Shown: piece after piece, positions 44,767 to 52,957 of the stretch
Layout: every line of letters begins with the position of its first letter
Numbering within the stretch: position 1 is the first letter of the stretch
Source: Streptomyces sp. L2
Lineage (GTDB): Bacteria > Actinomycetota > Actinomycetes > Streptomycetales > Streptomycetaceae
Direction: 5' to 3'
Assembly (NCBI RefSeq): GCF_004124325.1
Contig: NZ_QBDT01000001.1
Location: 7,714,963-7,778,962, forward strand
DNA length: 64,000 bases
The notes under the pieces: generated by a model
What the model saw: the letters and a program-made list of their open reading frames with translations, nothing else
Database searches by the model: none
Told to the model about the DNA's origin: nothing
Translations under genes and position numbers: made by a program

Positions 44767-46236
44767 TTACTCAGTTCTGAGTTGGCGATGGGCCCGGATG
44801 AGAGATGCAGCGGTCAGGGCGATGTCCTCGCTGTTTGTGGTCCAGTTGGCCAGGGACAGACGTAGTGTGGTGCGGCCCTTCCAGGAACTGGTCGCCGCCC
44901 AGCCCACTCCCTCGTGCTGGAAGCTGGCAGCGACGTGCGCAGTGTGGGCATCATGGTCGTCACCCATAGGGTCTTCGAACCACAGGAGGACCTGGTTGAG
45001 CGTCACGGTGTTGCACACATGCACGCCTGGTTCTTGGGCCATCAGCTTCGCCAGCTGCTGAGCATGCGCACAGGAGCGGTCGATGAGGTCGGCGATGCCC
45101 TGGCGGCCGAGGTGACGCAGGGCCGCCCAGAGCGGAAAGACGCGCGAGCGGCGGGAGACGTCGAGGTTCAGTGACGAGGGGTGGCGCTGGTCCGGATTGA
45201 GATGCAGATAGCCGGCCCGGGCTTGAAATGCCTCCTTGTGTGCCTGGGCGTCCCTGACGAACGCTACTCCGCAGTCGTACGGAGTGTTGAGCCACTTGTG
45301 GGTGTCGGTGGCGAGGGAATCGGCGAGGTCGACACCGTCCAGCAAGCTGTGGCGTAGGCGCGGGGAGGCGGCTGCCCATAGGCCGAAGGCCGCGTCCAGG
45401 TGCACCCATCCGCCGGACTCGTGCACCATCTCGCAGATCTGGCGCAGGGGATCGACACCGCCGGTGTTGATCTCACCGATCTGTCCGCAGAAGATGAGCG
45501 GGCCGGCAGTCGCCTTGCGTAGAGCGCTCGCCAGAGATGTGGTGTCAACGCGGCCGTTGTTGTCCGCGGGCAGCAAGGTGATCTGGTTGCCCAGGCCCAG
45601 AGCCTGCAGGCTGCGGAGGACAGCTATATGCACGGTCTCGTTGACAGCAACCGTAACCGGAGGTGCACCGTCGAGACCCTGTTCGGCGACGCACCATCCC
45701 TGATCAGCCAGGACCTTGTGGCGCGCGACGGTCAGCCCCAGCAGGTCGGCGTAGGTGGTTGACGGGGTGAAAGCCACGGAAGTCTCGCGCGCCAGCCCCA
45801 GAAGGTCAGTGAGCCACCTGGCGCAGATGTCCTCAACGACCGCTGTGGCGGGAGAGCCGTCGTGCACGATGGTGTTCTGGTCCCAGGTGCTGGTCAGCCA
45901 GTCTGCCGCCATCGCGACCGGAAGAGTTCCCCCAGTAACGTAACCGAAATAGCGCCCCGCACCAGAACGCACCAGTCCCGGCGCGGTCCCGCGGACCAGA
46001 AGGTCCAGCACTGCCAGAGTGTCCGTGGCGTCTTGCGGGAGTTCTCCCCCTAGTATCTCCTGAATATCATCGTCGTCACCAGTCGGGCCCACGGGAAGTG
46101 ACGATTTGTCATGTTCCTCATGCAGATAGCCGAGCGCATGTTTAAGGGCAAGCCGCAGCACCGGCTCATAGGTGTGCGCACCTACTCTTGTTGTTTCCTG
46201 ACTCTCTTGGGGAGTTCCCTTGGCTGCGGCGTCCAC
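44767..46236 (-). CDS. Group II pyridoxal-dependent amino acid decarboxylase
   Basis: 489 aa from GTG 46236, preceded by AAGGA; a GTG five codons earlier is possible and no good ATG exists. Family layout of aromatic-amino-acid/glutamate decarboxylases: YFGYVTGGTLPVAMAADWL substrate-side block, TYADLLGLTVARHKVL (usually G-G-T-x-AN here replaced), GEINTGGVDP, the PLP Asp in VHLDAAFGLWA, and the PLP lysine in TDTHKWLNTPYDCG. It would remove CO2 from an amino acid to give an amine building block. The altered glycine-rich loop suggests an uncommon substrate. Fifth-position operon gene between the GNAT and LnmK-like genes. Confidence 0.85.
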   Translation of the reverse strand: MDAAAKGTPQESQETTRVGAHTYEPVLRLALKHALGYLHEEHDKSSLPVGPTGDDDDIQEILGGELPQDATDTLAVLDLLVRGTAPGLVRSGAGRYFGYVTGGTLPVAMAADWLTSTWDQNTIVHDGSPATAVVEDICARWLTDLLGLARETSVAFTPSTTYADLLGLTVARHKVLADQGWCVAEQGLDGAPPVTVAVNETVHIAVLRSLQALGLGNQITLLPADNNGRVDTTSLASALRKATAGPLIFCGQIGEINTGGVDPLRQICEMVHESGGWVHLDAAFGLWAAASPRLRHSLLDGVDLADSLATDTHKWLNTPYDCGVAFVRDAQAHKEAFQARAGYLHLNPDQRHPSSLNLDVSRRSRVFPLWAALRHLGRQGIADLIDRSCAHAQQLAKLMAQEPGVHVCNTVTLNQVLLWFEDPMGDDHDAHTAHVAASFQHEGVGWAATSSWKGRTTLRLSLANWTTNSEDIALTAASLIRAHRQLRTE

Positions 46237-46435
46237 GTCTTTGTCCTTCACGAGTGAGAGTCTGGGGGAGCAATGAGCGGGTGCTCGGATGAGAGTCAGA
46301 ATTTCCGCGAGGCCGTAGCGGCCCCCTGTACGCTGGGGCCGCAATCCACAGTCTGGTTCAGAGCCCTGCCCCGGCCAGAGCCCCGATGTGGCGACGCTCG
46401 GGATTGGCCGACGACTCTCTGACGTAATCGGGGTG

Positions 46436-47020
46436 CTATGCCATGGGATCTCGCCACATGGATGTCATCTCAACCCCGTCAGCCACTTTGTACGACCGGG
46501 TCGCTGTGAACCCCAGCCGTGAATAAGTATCTGTATTTCGCTGTTTTGTCGACTCGAGATAGAATGCCATGCCCTGTTCCTTGAAATTGTGTCGGAGCAG
46601 GAGTACACCGATCCCCTCATTTCGATAGCTCGGCCTCACTGCGAGGTACTCACCATACCAATGGGGCTTGTCCATCGGATGATTGTCACGTGCAGCATTG
46701 AGGTAGGCCAGTGCGTTGTCCGCACACTCGCCGCAGGTGTTTCGTACCTTCTGCTGTCCTGCCGCGTTCCACTCCGCGTCACTATCAACTGTGGAGGAAG
46801 GCTGGCCAATGAGGACGCCCTTGCCGTCGGCCAAATACGCCTGCCCGGCGTTGAGTGCTTGTTCGGCCATCATCTGGAAGTATGCCGGTGCAACCCGACG
46901 GTACAGTTCCTCCGTCTTGAACATCCATGTGAAAACTGGATCCTCGGCGAATCCCACGGTCAGGATGTCGGTAAGCTCGCTCAAATCTGCTTGCGTCGCA
47001 CGACGCACTACTTGGGACAT
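46436..47020 (-). CDS. GNAT-family N-acyltransferase
   Basis: 194 aa with ATG after AAGGAGG. The GNAT core is visible: N-terminal RRATQADLSELTDIL, strand-4 EYLAVRPSYRNEGIGVLLLRHN (acetyl-CoA pyrophosphate loop Q/R-x-x-G-x-G as Y-R-N-E-G-I-G), and a C-terminal FYLESTKQRNTDTYSRLGF block (the N/Y-x-x-x-Y-x-R-x-GF pattern). It probably acylates an amine of the product or serves self-protection. It lies directly after the ACP gene, so an ACP-bound acyl donor is also possible. Confidence 0.85.
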   Translation of the reverse strand: MSQVVRRATQADLSELTDILTVGFAEDPVFTWMFKTEELYRRVAPAYFQMMAEQALNAGQAYLADGKGVLIGQPSSTVDSDAEWNAAGQQKVRNTCGECADNALAYLNAARDNHPMDKPHWYGEYLAVRPSYRNEGIGVLLLRHNFKEQGMAFYLESTKQRNTDTYSRLGFTATRSYKVADGVEMTSMWRDPMA

Positions 47021-47112
47021 TGCCCACGCCTCCTTCGACTGAGTCGGTAACTACTGAGGGAGCACTCGGCGTTCGTCCTTAGTTCGTCCTAGCCGAGTCC
47101 CCAAGGGAGCCG

Positions 47113-47352
47113 TCAGGCTGCGGCGCGTTGTTCTTCGAGAAATCGGACAAGTTCGCCAAGTGTCCTCTGGCGGAACACATCTTCGTCTTGGAGTTCGATC
47201 TTCAGCTGTTTGCTGAGCGCGAGCGACAGGTCCAGCCGCGAGAGGGAGTCGAAGCCGAGGTCCCGAAAGGATGTGTCAGGTCGCAGTCGGTCCCGTTCCT
47301 GGTGAAATTGGGTCACGAGAGCTTCGACGACGATCTCGTATAGCGATGACAT
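47113..47352 (-). CDS. Acyl carrier protein
   Basis: 79-aa discrete carrier protein. ATG 47352 has AAGGAGTG upstream. The phosphopantetheine serine lies in FRDLGFDSLSRLDLSLAL; predicted helix II follows with acidic residues, and ELVRFLEE forms helix IV. It is the first gene of the biosynthetic operon and is probably the carrier loaded by the LnmK-like enzyme and offloaded by the AONS-type enzyme (inference). Confidence 0.92.
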   Translation of the reverse strand: MSSLYEIVVEALVTQFHQERDRLRPDTSFRDLGFDSLSRLDLSLALSKQLKIELQDEDVFRQRTLGELVRFLEEQRAAA

Positions 47353-47536
47353 GACCCACTCCTTGTCGGTGGCTGACTCGGCCGGAACGGTGAGACCAGT
47401 CGACCAGATTCCATTACCTGTTGGCAGGTGTGGCGCAGCGCGAATCACGGGCAACGCATGCAACCTTGCGCGGTTGTGAAAGCTAGTCAGCCCGCGTCTG
47501 CCTCGGTGATATGGAGGGGACTGCTGCACGGACAGG

Positions 47537-48051
47537 TGACGCCTTGACCTGTCCTACGGGCTGGCCCAGATCTACTACCACACGGCCCTCGACCTGGCCC
47601 GCGAGGCCGGAGACTCGGTGACCTACGCCGGCACCCTGCGAGCGATGAGCCCTCAGGCATTGCGGATCGGCCACGAACGGCACGCTCTCGCGCTGGCCGA
47701 CACGGCTGGGCCGGTGGGCTCCCAGGCGAACGCGCCTGCGAGGGCCTTCCTCCTCAGCAAGCAAGCCGTGGCGCGCGTCCACGACGGACAGCGGCAGGCC
47801 GCGCTCGATGCCCCTCGCCGCGGCCGAGGCATGCCTGGACCGGGCACGGAGTGTTCCCGGGCCCTTCACGGCCTACCCGCGAGCCGGGCTCGAATACCAG
47901 CGCGCACAGACCCTGATCGCCCTGGGGCTTCCGACCGAGGCCATGGCGGCGCTGCGTGCCTCTGCCCGTCAGCGCGCCCCCGAGCGGCGCAGGGCGCTAG
48001 CCATCACGGAATTCCGTCTGGGGCAGGTCCTCCTGTCCGCCGGCCACCTGG
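47537..48051 (+). pseudogene. TPR-type regulator, left part, interrupted by IS21-family element
   Basis: Reads AQIYYHTALDLAREAGDSVTYAGTLRAM, then after a frameshift near 47800 ACLDRARSVPGPFTAYPRAGLEYQRAQTLIALGL and ITEFRLGQVLLSAGHL. These align with residues from about 240 onward of the intact regulator at 51554-52957. The N-terminal half is missing. The last codons (GGC CAC CTG G) resume exactly at 51352 (AC GAG GCG TGC), giving GHLDEACFHW as in the homologue GHLEEACVHW. Confidence 0.88.
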
Positions 48052-48107
48052 TGTCGGCGTACACGTGAAAGTGCATGGCCGTGTACGGATGAACGTGCAG
48101 AGCCAGC

Positions 48108-48276
48108 GTCCTCGTGGTCGATGAGGTCGGCTACCAGCCCCTCGGACGAGCTGAGGCGAACCTGGTCTTCCAGGTCATCTCGAAGCGCACGAGAAGGGCT
48201 CGATCATCCTGACCTCGAACAAGAGCTTCAGCGAATGGGGCCAGGTCTTCGGCGACGAGGTCCTCGCCACAGCAGC
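48108..48276 (+). pseudogene. istB: istB fragment, left of the ISL3 insertion
   Basis: Reads VLVVDEVGYQPLGRAEANLVFQVIS and, after a one-base loss at KR-(Y)EKGS, GSIILTSNKSFSEWGQVFGDEVLATA: Walker B and following strands of the IS21 helper ATPase. The gene resumes at 50723 as ILDRLLHHCEVISINGPSYRL. N-terminal part and Walker A are missing. Confidence 0.85.
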
Positions 48277-48312
48277 GGCTCTGTTAACGAGAACGGGTTC
48301 TGGCTCAACTTC
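48277..48312 (+). repeat. ISL3 left terminal inverted repeat
   Basis: 36 bp, exact reverse complement of 50687-50722. Beyond it the two ends remain partly similar for another 20-30 bp (for example CGGCCAC and GAGTGA blocks). Confidence 0.95.
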
Positions 48313-48385
48313 TGTGACGCGGCCACGCTGAGTGAGCGGATCAGCTCGCGGGCGACGAATCCCGGTGGCGAGAAGGGACCGCTGG

Positions 48386-48895
48386 TCAGTCCCGCGCCTC
48401 GGCTCCCGCCCCCTTGTTAACGAACTGCTTCGCTGCCTCAACCGCTTCTCCGTTGAGTTCCTCGACGGATACTCCCCAGCTCTCCTCCCAGCCGTCCAGG
48501 TTGTGCGCGCAGGACACCAGTGGTGCCAGCTCTTCGGGGTAGCCGAGGTCATAGGCGATGTCTGCCCAGATGAGGTGAGTGCCGGTGGCGGGATCCAGGG
48601 ATCCGTCGGCGATCTGACCGGCGATCCAGTAGGCCATCGCCCACTTTGCGGCCCGGGGGTCCGTGGGCGGATGGAAGAGCAGTCCCAGCTCGTCCAGGAC
48701 TTGGTCGAAGAGCTCTGGCGCTTCGGGTTCTTCGCTTCGGAGGAGTCCCGCCAGCATGGCCAGGGACGGGCTTTCGACCCCAGCTACCAGCGCGTCCAGA
48801 CCTGCCTGGATGAGCCTGTCCGACCCGACATGCCTGCCAAATGCCCTCTCACGCGCGATGTGTCTGAACTGATCGAGGGCGTCGTCGCTGGTCAT
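48386..48895 (-). CDS. Passenger protein of the ISL3 element, unknown function
   Basis: 169 aa from ATG 48895, chosen because GGAGAAG precedes it; an ATG seven codons earlier lacks a site. Acidic, helical, no signal peptide. Visible strings: SDDALDQFRHIARERAFG, SPSLAMLAGLLRSEEPEAPELFDQVLDELGLLF, ATGTHLIWADIAYDLGYPEEL and LNGEAVEAAKQFV. I do not recognise the family. It lies 86 nt after the transposase stop within the inverted repeats, on the same strand, so it moves with the element. A role in regulating transposition or a host-benefit trait is open. Confidence 0.75.
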   Translation of the reverse strand: MTSDDALDQFRHIARERAFGRHVGSDRLIQAGLDALVAGVESPSLAMLAGLLRSEEPEAPELFDQVLDELGLLFHPPTDPRAAKWAMAYWIAGQIADGSLDPATGTHLIWADIAYDLGYPEELAPLVSCAHNLDGWEESWGVSVEELNGEAVEAAKQFVNKGAGAEARD

Positions 48896-48981
48896 CAAGG
48901 TCTTCTCCGTCGGCATCTGGAAGGGGAAGGCTTACACATCCGCCTCCGCGGCTGCCATCGAGTTCCTACCGTCGTCGGTGA

Positions 48982-50580
48982 TCAGGACATGAGGACGCGC
49001 TTCCGCAGGAGGGCGAAGCCTGCGCGGCCGAACATCTGGCGCTTGAGCATCTTGATCCGGTTGACATGGCCTTCGACGACACCGGAGTTCCAGGGCAGGG
49101 TGAGGCCGGCGATGACAGCATCGCGGTCGCGGTCGATGCCTGCGGCGAGGGTGTGGAGGCTGGGCAGGTCGTCCTGACGGACAGCATCGAGCCAGTCGGG
49201 CAGGCGCTCGCCCTGGCGCTCGGTGAGCATGGCCGCGAAGGACCGGACGCGCCGGGTGAGGGCGTCGAGTTCGGGGCAGTGCGTCCGGACGGACTTGAGC
49301 TGGAGCTGCTCGCCCTCGGCAAGGGTGTCGGGGCGCCGGAGGATCCATCCGGCGACCGTTCGGGCTGATGGCGGCCTGGCGGTTACCGACCGTGGCGAGG
49401 TGCGCTTCTCGCGCAGGTAGGCGCGGACGCGCTGATAGCTGCCCTTGTAGCCGAGCGGCACGATCTCCTCCCAGAGCTTCCAGGCGTTCGTGCAGCCCTC
49501 GCTCCAGCGGTCGTCCAGGTAGGGCTTGTAGTCGTCGAGGATGGAGCGCCGGTTCTGCCACTGCCCGTTGAACAGCTCCTCCGGCGTCGCCGCGTCGGCA
49601 AGTTGCTTGACGGTCCGCCAGGTCATTCCGAGTTGCCGCTCGACCGAGCGCCGGCTGTGCCCTGCCTTCAACAGGTCGTGCACCGCGGCGTGACGGGATC
49701 GGGTCCGGTCGGCGAACCGGTGCCCGCGTGGCCACGGTGAATCGGACGAGCCCGAGGCCGGAGCAGATGCTGGCTCGGGTTCAGGTGCCGCAGGTGTCAG
49801 AACGTGCAGGCAGCGGCGATGCTGGGTGACGGTTCGTTCAGCGGCCTCACTCAGGTTGTGCCAGAGGTGCCACCGGTCCGCGACCTGAACCGCCTGCGGT
49901 GCTCCGGCAGCGGCGCCCTCAGCGAAGAACGGTGCTCGGTCGCGGCAGATGACTTCGACGCCTGGCCGCCGGGAGAGCCAGGCGGCCAGGCTGGACGCCT
50001 CCCGGTCCGGGAGGAGATCGATCGGGCGGCGGGTTTCGACATCCACCAGAACAGTGCCGTAGTGGCGGCCCTTGCGGGTGGCGTACTCATCGACACCGAC
50101 CACTCGCGGCGCCGGTACTTCCGGCTCGGGAAGCGCATTGACCAGGCGCAAGACCGTGCTCCGGCTCACGGAGACGCCGATGACGGATGCCAGCCGGGCG
50201 CCAGCACGGCCGGCCAGGGCAAGGCCGACTGCGGCCGGGGCGGAGCGCAGCCGTTCCGTCCGCTGGCCATACCTGCGCGTCAAGCCGGATATCTGCTCCA
50301 CGAAGGTCTGGCGCGGGCACATCGTGTTCCGGCACCGGAACCGCCGGACGCGAAGTTGCAGGACAACCCTTCGCCCACCGCTCGGCACATCGGCAGGAAA
50401 CCGCAGGTAGGAACTGTGAACGCGGGTCGACCAGATCCCACATCCCGGGCAGGAGGCGCCAGCGGCAGTGCACTGCACATCAACGCGCACTATCGCAATG
50501 TTCACGTCCACCGACAGCACCGCGATGTTCGCGACCGACGGGAACAACAGCTCCTTCAGACGGAGCACGATCTCTTTCAT
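48982..50580 (-). CDS. ISL3-family transposase
   Basis: 532 aa, full length. N-terminal zinc-finger and HTH region: CPGCGIWSTRVHSSYLR and CRNTMCPRQTFVEQI; DDE domain begins VVGVDEYATRKGRHYGTVLVD (first Asp), then VICRDRAPFFAEGA (second Asp), VADRWHLWHNL, and a C-terminal GVVEGHVNRIKMLKRQMFGRAGF with the catalytic Glu. No frameshift. It is the only intact transposase gene wholly inside the window and its perfect repeats suggest recent activity. Confidence 0.95.
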   Translation of the reverse strand: MKEIVLRLKELLFPSVANIAVLSVDVNIAIVRVDVQCTAAGASCPGCGIWSTRVHSSYLRFPADVPSGGRRVVLQLRVRRFRCRNTMCPRQTFVEQISGLTRRYGQRTERLRSAPAAVGLALAGRAGARLASVIGVSVSRSTVLRLVNALPEPEVPAPRVVGVDEYATRKGRHYGTVLVDVETRRPIDLLPDREASSLAAWLSRRPGVEVICRDRAPFFAEGAAAGAPQAVQVADRWHLWHNLSEAAERTVTQHRRCLHVLTPAAPEPEPASAPASGSSDSPWPRGHRFADRTRSRHAAVHDLLKAGHSRRSVERQLGMTWRTVKQLADAATPEELFNGQWQNRRSILDDYKPYLDDRWSEGCTNAWKLWEEIVPLGYKGSYQRVRAYLREKRTSPRSVTARPPSARTVAGWILRRPDTLAEGEQLQLKSVRTHCPELDALTRRVRSFAAMLTERQGERLPDWLDAVRQDDLPSLHTLAAGIDRDRDAVIAGLTLPWNSGVVEGHVNRIKMLKRQMFGRAGFALLRKRVLMS

Positions 50581-50686
50581 GGCCCCGAACTGTCAGCCCA
50601 ACTGCCGTGACCACGGCCTATTTTCGGGCGACTTCGAGCCCCCCAGCCTGAGACACTCAGCCGTCACTCACAGTGGCCGCTGCACG

Positions 50687-50722
50687 GAAGTTGAGCCAGA
50701 ACCCGTTCTCGTTAACAGAGCC
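50687..50722 (-). repeat. ISL3 right terminal inverted repeat
   Basis: 36 bp, exact reverse complement of 48277-48312. Directly followed by AGCACAGCG and the continuation of istB. Confidence 0.95.
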
Positions 50723-50839
50723 AGCACAGCGATCCTCGACCGACTCCTCCACCACTGCGAAGTGATCTCCATCAACGGCCCCAGCTACCGTCTCAAGAGG
50801 CGCCTCAAGGCCATCGAGCGAGAGAACGACGTGGCCTGA
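50723..50839 (+). pseudogene. istB: istB C-terminal fragment, right of the ISL3 insertion
   Basis: STAILDRLLHHCEVISINGPS followed by YRLKRRLKAIERENDVA and a stop: the conserved C-terminus of IS21 helper ATPases. Joined to 48108-48276 it continues ...EVLATA-ILDRLLHH... Confidence 0.9.
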
Positions 50840-50849
50840 CCAGCTGCGA

Positions 50850-51240
50850 TCACGACACCGGGTCCTCGCCCGGCGGGATGAAGGCGTCGACGCTATCAGC
50901 ATCCTGGACATACCCCTGGCCATCGACCGTGATGGCCGTCGCCCACCTCTGCGACGTGATGAGCGCGGCCAGTACCTGTGCCGTCAGCGGCGTTCCCCCT
51001 GGGTCCTCGTCCTTCCAGTGCACCCGCCACTCTCCACCAGGCACCGCGGCCACGACCTGGTCGGTCTCCAGGTGGGAGAGTCCTCGTAGTCCGTCACCGG
51101 ACGCAGGGCACCACGCTTGGGATCGACGACCAGGGCCGTCCTGGTCGCCTGGGCCCAGCCCTCTACACGCACCGTGCGGCCGATCTCGGTGTCGGTGCCG
51201 TTGAAGACCGCGGTTCAGCCGGTCTGATTGAAGTAGCGAA
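50850..51240 (-). pseudogene. Decayed small gene inside the IS21 remnant
   Basis: In two minus-strand frames one reads AVFNGTDTEIGRTVRVEGWAQ, ATRTALVVDPKRGALRPVTDYEDSPTW, then after a shift GGEWRVHWKDEDPGGTPLTAQVLAALI and TVDGQGYVQDADSVDAFIPP. It appears to be one protein of about 120 aa broken by a frameshift near 51060-51080 and an early stop. Family not recognised. It lies between istB and the right IS end, where a passenger gene could sit. Confidence 0.45.
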
Positions 51241-51346
51241 GAGACACCGCCCCATCATCTCGAACAACGACGCTCGCGCTCCACAAGTCTCCTTGCTCTG
51301 CACGTTCATCCGTACGCGGCTCTGCACATAGGCGAGTACGCCGACA

Positions 51347-51530
51347 CCTGGACGAGGCGTGCTTCCACTGGAGGCACTTCCTCGGCCACTGCCCTCAACT
51401 GCGCTCGGCTCGCGTCGATGGAGCTCTGACCCAGCTTCACCACACCCTTGAGCCGCACCGCCGGCAGCCCCCGGCCTCCGCACTGCGAGAGCGGGCCCAG
51501 GTCCTGACGGCCCTGGTTCACAGCGTCTGA
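51347..51530 (+). pseudogene. TPR-type regulator, C-terminal part, right of the IS21 element
   Basis: Reads DEACFHWRHFLGHCPQLRSARVDGALTQLHHTLEPH and on to a stop at 51528, aligning with EEACVHWNRFLDHCLYLHSARVDQSLAQLHQMLRPH of the intact homologue. It completes the gene broken at 48051. Confidence 0.88.
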
Positions 51531-51553
51531 AGGGTGCTTCGCGGAACCTTTCG

Positions 51554-52957
51554 TCACGCGGGATGAGCGATCAACTCACAGATCCGCTCCCATACGGAGG
51601 AGGCGTGTCGTTGCCGCTGGTGAGGCCGCAACATCTGGTGAAGTTGCGCCAGCGACTGATCAACGCGGGCTGAATGCAAGTAGAGACAATGATCGAGGAA
51701 CCTGTTCCAGTGGACGCAGGCTTCTTCGAGATGACCCATCGCCATGAGGACCTCGCCCAGACGGAACTCGGTCAGCGCGGATGTTCTGCGGCGCTCACTG
51801 TCACGATGGCGAGCGGAGTCGCGCAGGGAGGACAGCGCCTCGACAGGAAGTCTCAGTGCCAGCAGGGCCTGTGCGCGCTGGTATTCGAGCCCGGCTCGCG
51901 GGTAGGCCGTGAAGGGCCCGGGAACATTCGATGCCCGCTCCAGCGAGGCTTCGGCCACGACGAGATCCCTGATCGCGGCGTGCCGCTGCCCGTCGTAGGC
52001 GTGGGTCACGGCCTGCTGGCTGAGAAGGAAGGCCAGAGCTGCCCCGTGGGCCGAGGAACCGGACACGTCCACGGCTGATTGCGCCAGTTCGAGAGCCCGC
52101 CGCGGGTGGTCCATCTGCAGCGCCTGGACACTCATGGCGCGAAGGACGAGACCGTAAGCCACTGCGTTCCCGGAGTCACGAGCCAGGTCGAGGGCGACGT
52201 GGTAGTAGATCTGGGCCAACCCGTGACACCCGGCATCCTCGGTCATCATCGCGAGCAATTGGGTGAGTTGGGCAGCCGACACAAGCAGTGTCCGGCGAAG
52301 CAGATCCGGGGCGCTCGCGGTGAGCACCCGGCTGACGTCATCCGCGAGATAGGCCACCAATGCCGAGCGGCCGTGCCTGCCACCGAAACGCTCCAGTTGC
52401 GCGGCGACTGTCTCGGAGAAGGACCTCATGGCCCTTACGTCCTCCTGGGTGGCTCGGTGTCGCGCCCCCGGCACCGGTATCCAGGACGGCTGTGGCTGCC
52501 AGTCGGGCGACGGGACAGCTTCTACCCTGTAGGGAGACCGCATCAGAAGGGACCGGCGTTCCGGGCTGGCGTCAGCCCGCGTGAGGATGACCAGCCGCGC
52601 CAGGGAAGTCGTTTCCCGCTCCTTACCGGGGCGACGAAGCCCCGGCTCCGGCGCCGAATGGTCCAATCCGGTGTCCTCCACTGTGACGAACCGGCCCAGA
52701 CGACGGCAGAACGCCGCGGCCACCAAGGCGACGACGGCCTCCCTGGGCTTGGAACCCGAGAGCCAGTGAGCCACCGAGGTCCGGTCGTAGCGCAGCGTCA
52801 GTGACTGGGCGGCACCCAGTCTGTTGACCGCGCGTGCGAGCTCGCCCGCACTCCAGTCCGCTTCCGCAAGCAGGGCACTGAGACGATCATTCGGGCTGCG
52901 ACGTGACACGGATGGGTCTCCTCCACGTGGTCTCGGAAGAGTGGTGACGGCCGACAC
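51554..52957 (-). CDS. HTH/TPR-type transcriptional regulator
   Basis: 467 aa. N-terminal DNA-binding-like region (about 20-90: NDRLSALLAEADWSAGELARAVNRLG, LRYDRTSVAHWLSGSKPREA) resembles the XRE-like N-terminus of actinomycete regulators that carry a C-terminal tetratricopeptide-like repeat array. From about 200 onward paired helices recur (LAQIYYHVALDLARDSG, ALELAQSAVDVSGSS, ALAFLLSQQAVTHAYDGQ, AGLEYQRAQALLALRLPVEALSSLRDSA, ALTEFRLGEVLMAMGHLEEA). It is convergent with the broken homologue beside it and may control one of the neighbouring biosynthetic operons (inference). Two relics of the same family lie at 32632 and at 47537/51347. Confidence 0.82.
   Translation of the reverse strand: MSAVTTLPRPRGGDPSVSRRSPNDRLSALLAEADWSAGELARAVNRLGAAQSLTLRYDRTSVAHWLSGSKPREAVVALVAAAFCRRLGRFVTVEDTGLDHSAPEPGLRRPGKERETTSLARLVILTRADASPERRSLLMRSPYRVEAVPSPDWQPQPSWIPVPGARHRATQEDVRAMRSFSETVAAQLERFGGRHGRSALVAYLADDVSRVLTASAPDLLRRTLLVSAAQLTQLLAMMTEDAGCHGLAQIYYHVALDLARDSGNAVAYGLVLRAMSVQALQMDHPRRALELAQSAVDVSGSSAHGAALAFLLSQQAVTHAYDGQRHAAIRDLVVAEASLERASNVPGPFTAYPRAGLEYQRAQALLALRLPVEALSSLRDSARHRDSERRRTSALTEFRLGEVLMAMGHLEEACVHWNRFLDHCLYLHSARVDQSLAQLHQMLRPHQRQRHASSVWERICELIAHPA

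Larger units (their letters stand above)
48277..50722. mobile_element. Complete ISL3-family insertion sequence with passenger gene
   Basis: A 2446-bp element bounded by perfect 36-bp inverted repeats that begin GGCTCTGTTAACGAGAACGG, matching the GGCTCT start common in ISL3 elements. It carries an intact transposase and a second, unrelated gene, both on the minus strand. It sits inside istB of the older IS21 element. Both flanks contain CACAGC (48268-48273 and 50725-50730), compatible with a short target duplication, though three extra bases on each side leave the exact junction uncertain. The ISL3 family norm is 8 bp. Confidence 0.9.
48052..51346. mobile_element. Defective IS21-family element, itself interrupted by an ISL3 element
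   Basis: Ends TGTCGGCGTAC... and ...GTACGCCGACA form imperfect terminal inverted repeats of about 52 bp that include a 21-bp identical block (GTACGGATGAACGTGCAGAGC). They are flanked by a 5-bp target duplication CCTGG at 48047-48051 and 51347-51351. Inside, istA is absent and only the C-terminal part of istB remains, so a large internal deletion occurred. The ISL3 element occupies 48277-50722. Excising the whole block restores the regulator frame, which dates the IS21 insertion after a functional or frame-preserving regulator. Confidence 0.85.
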
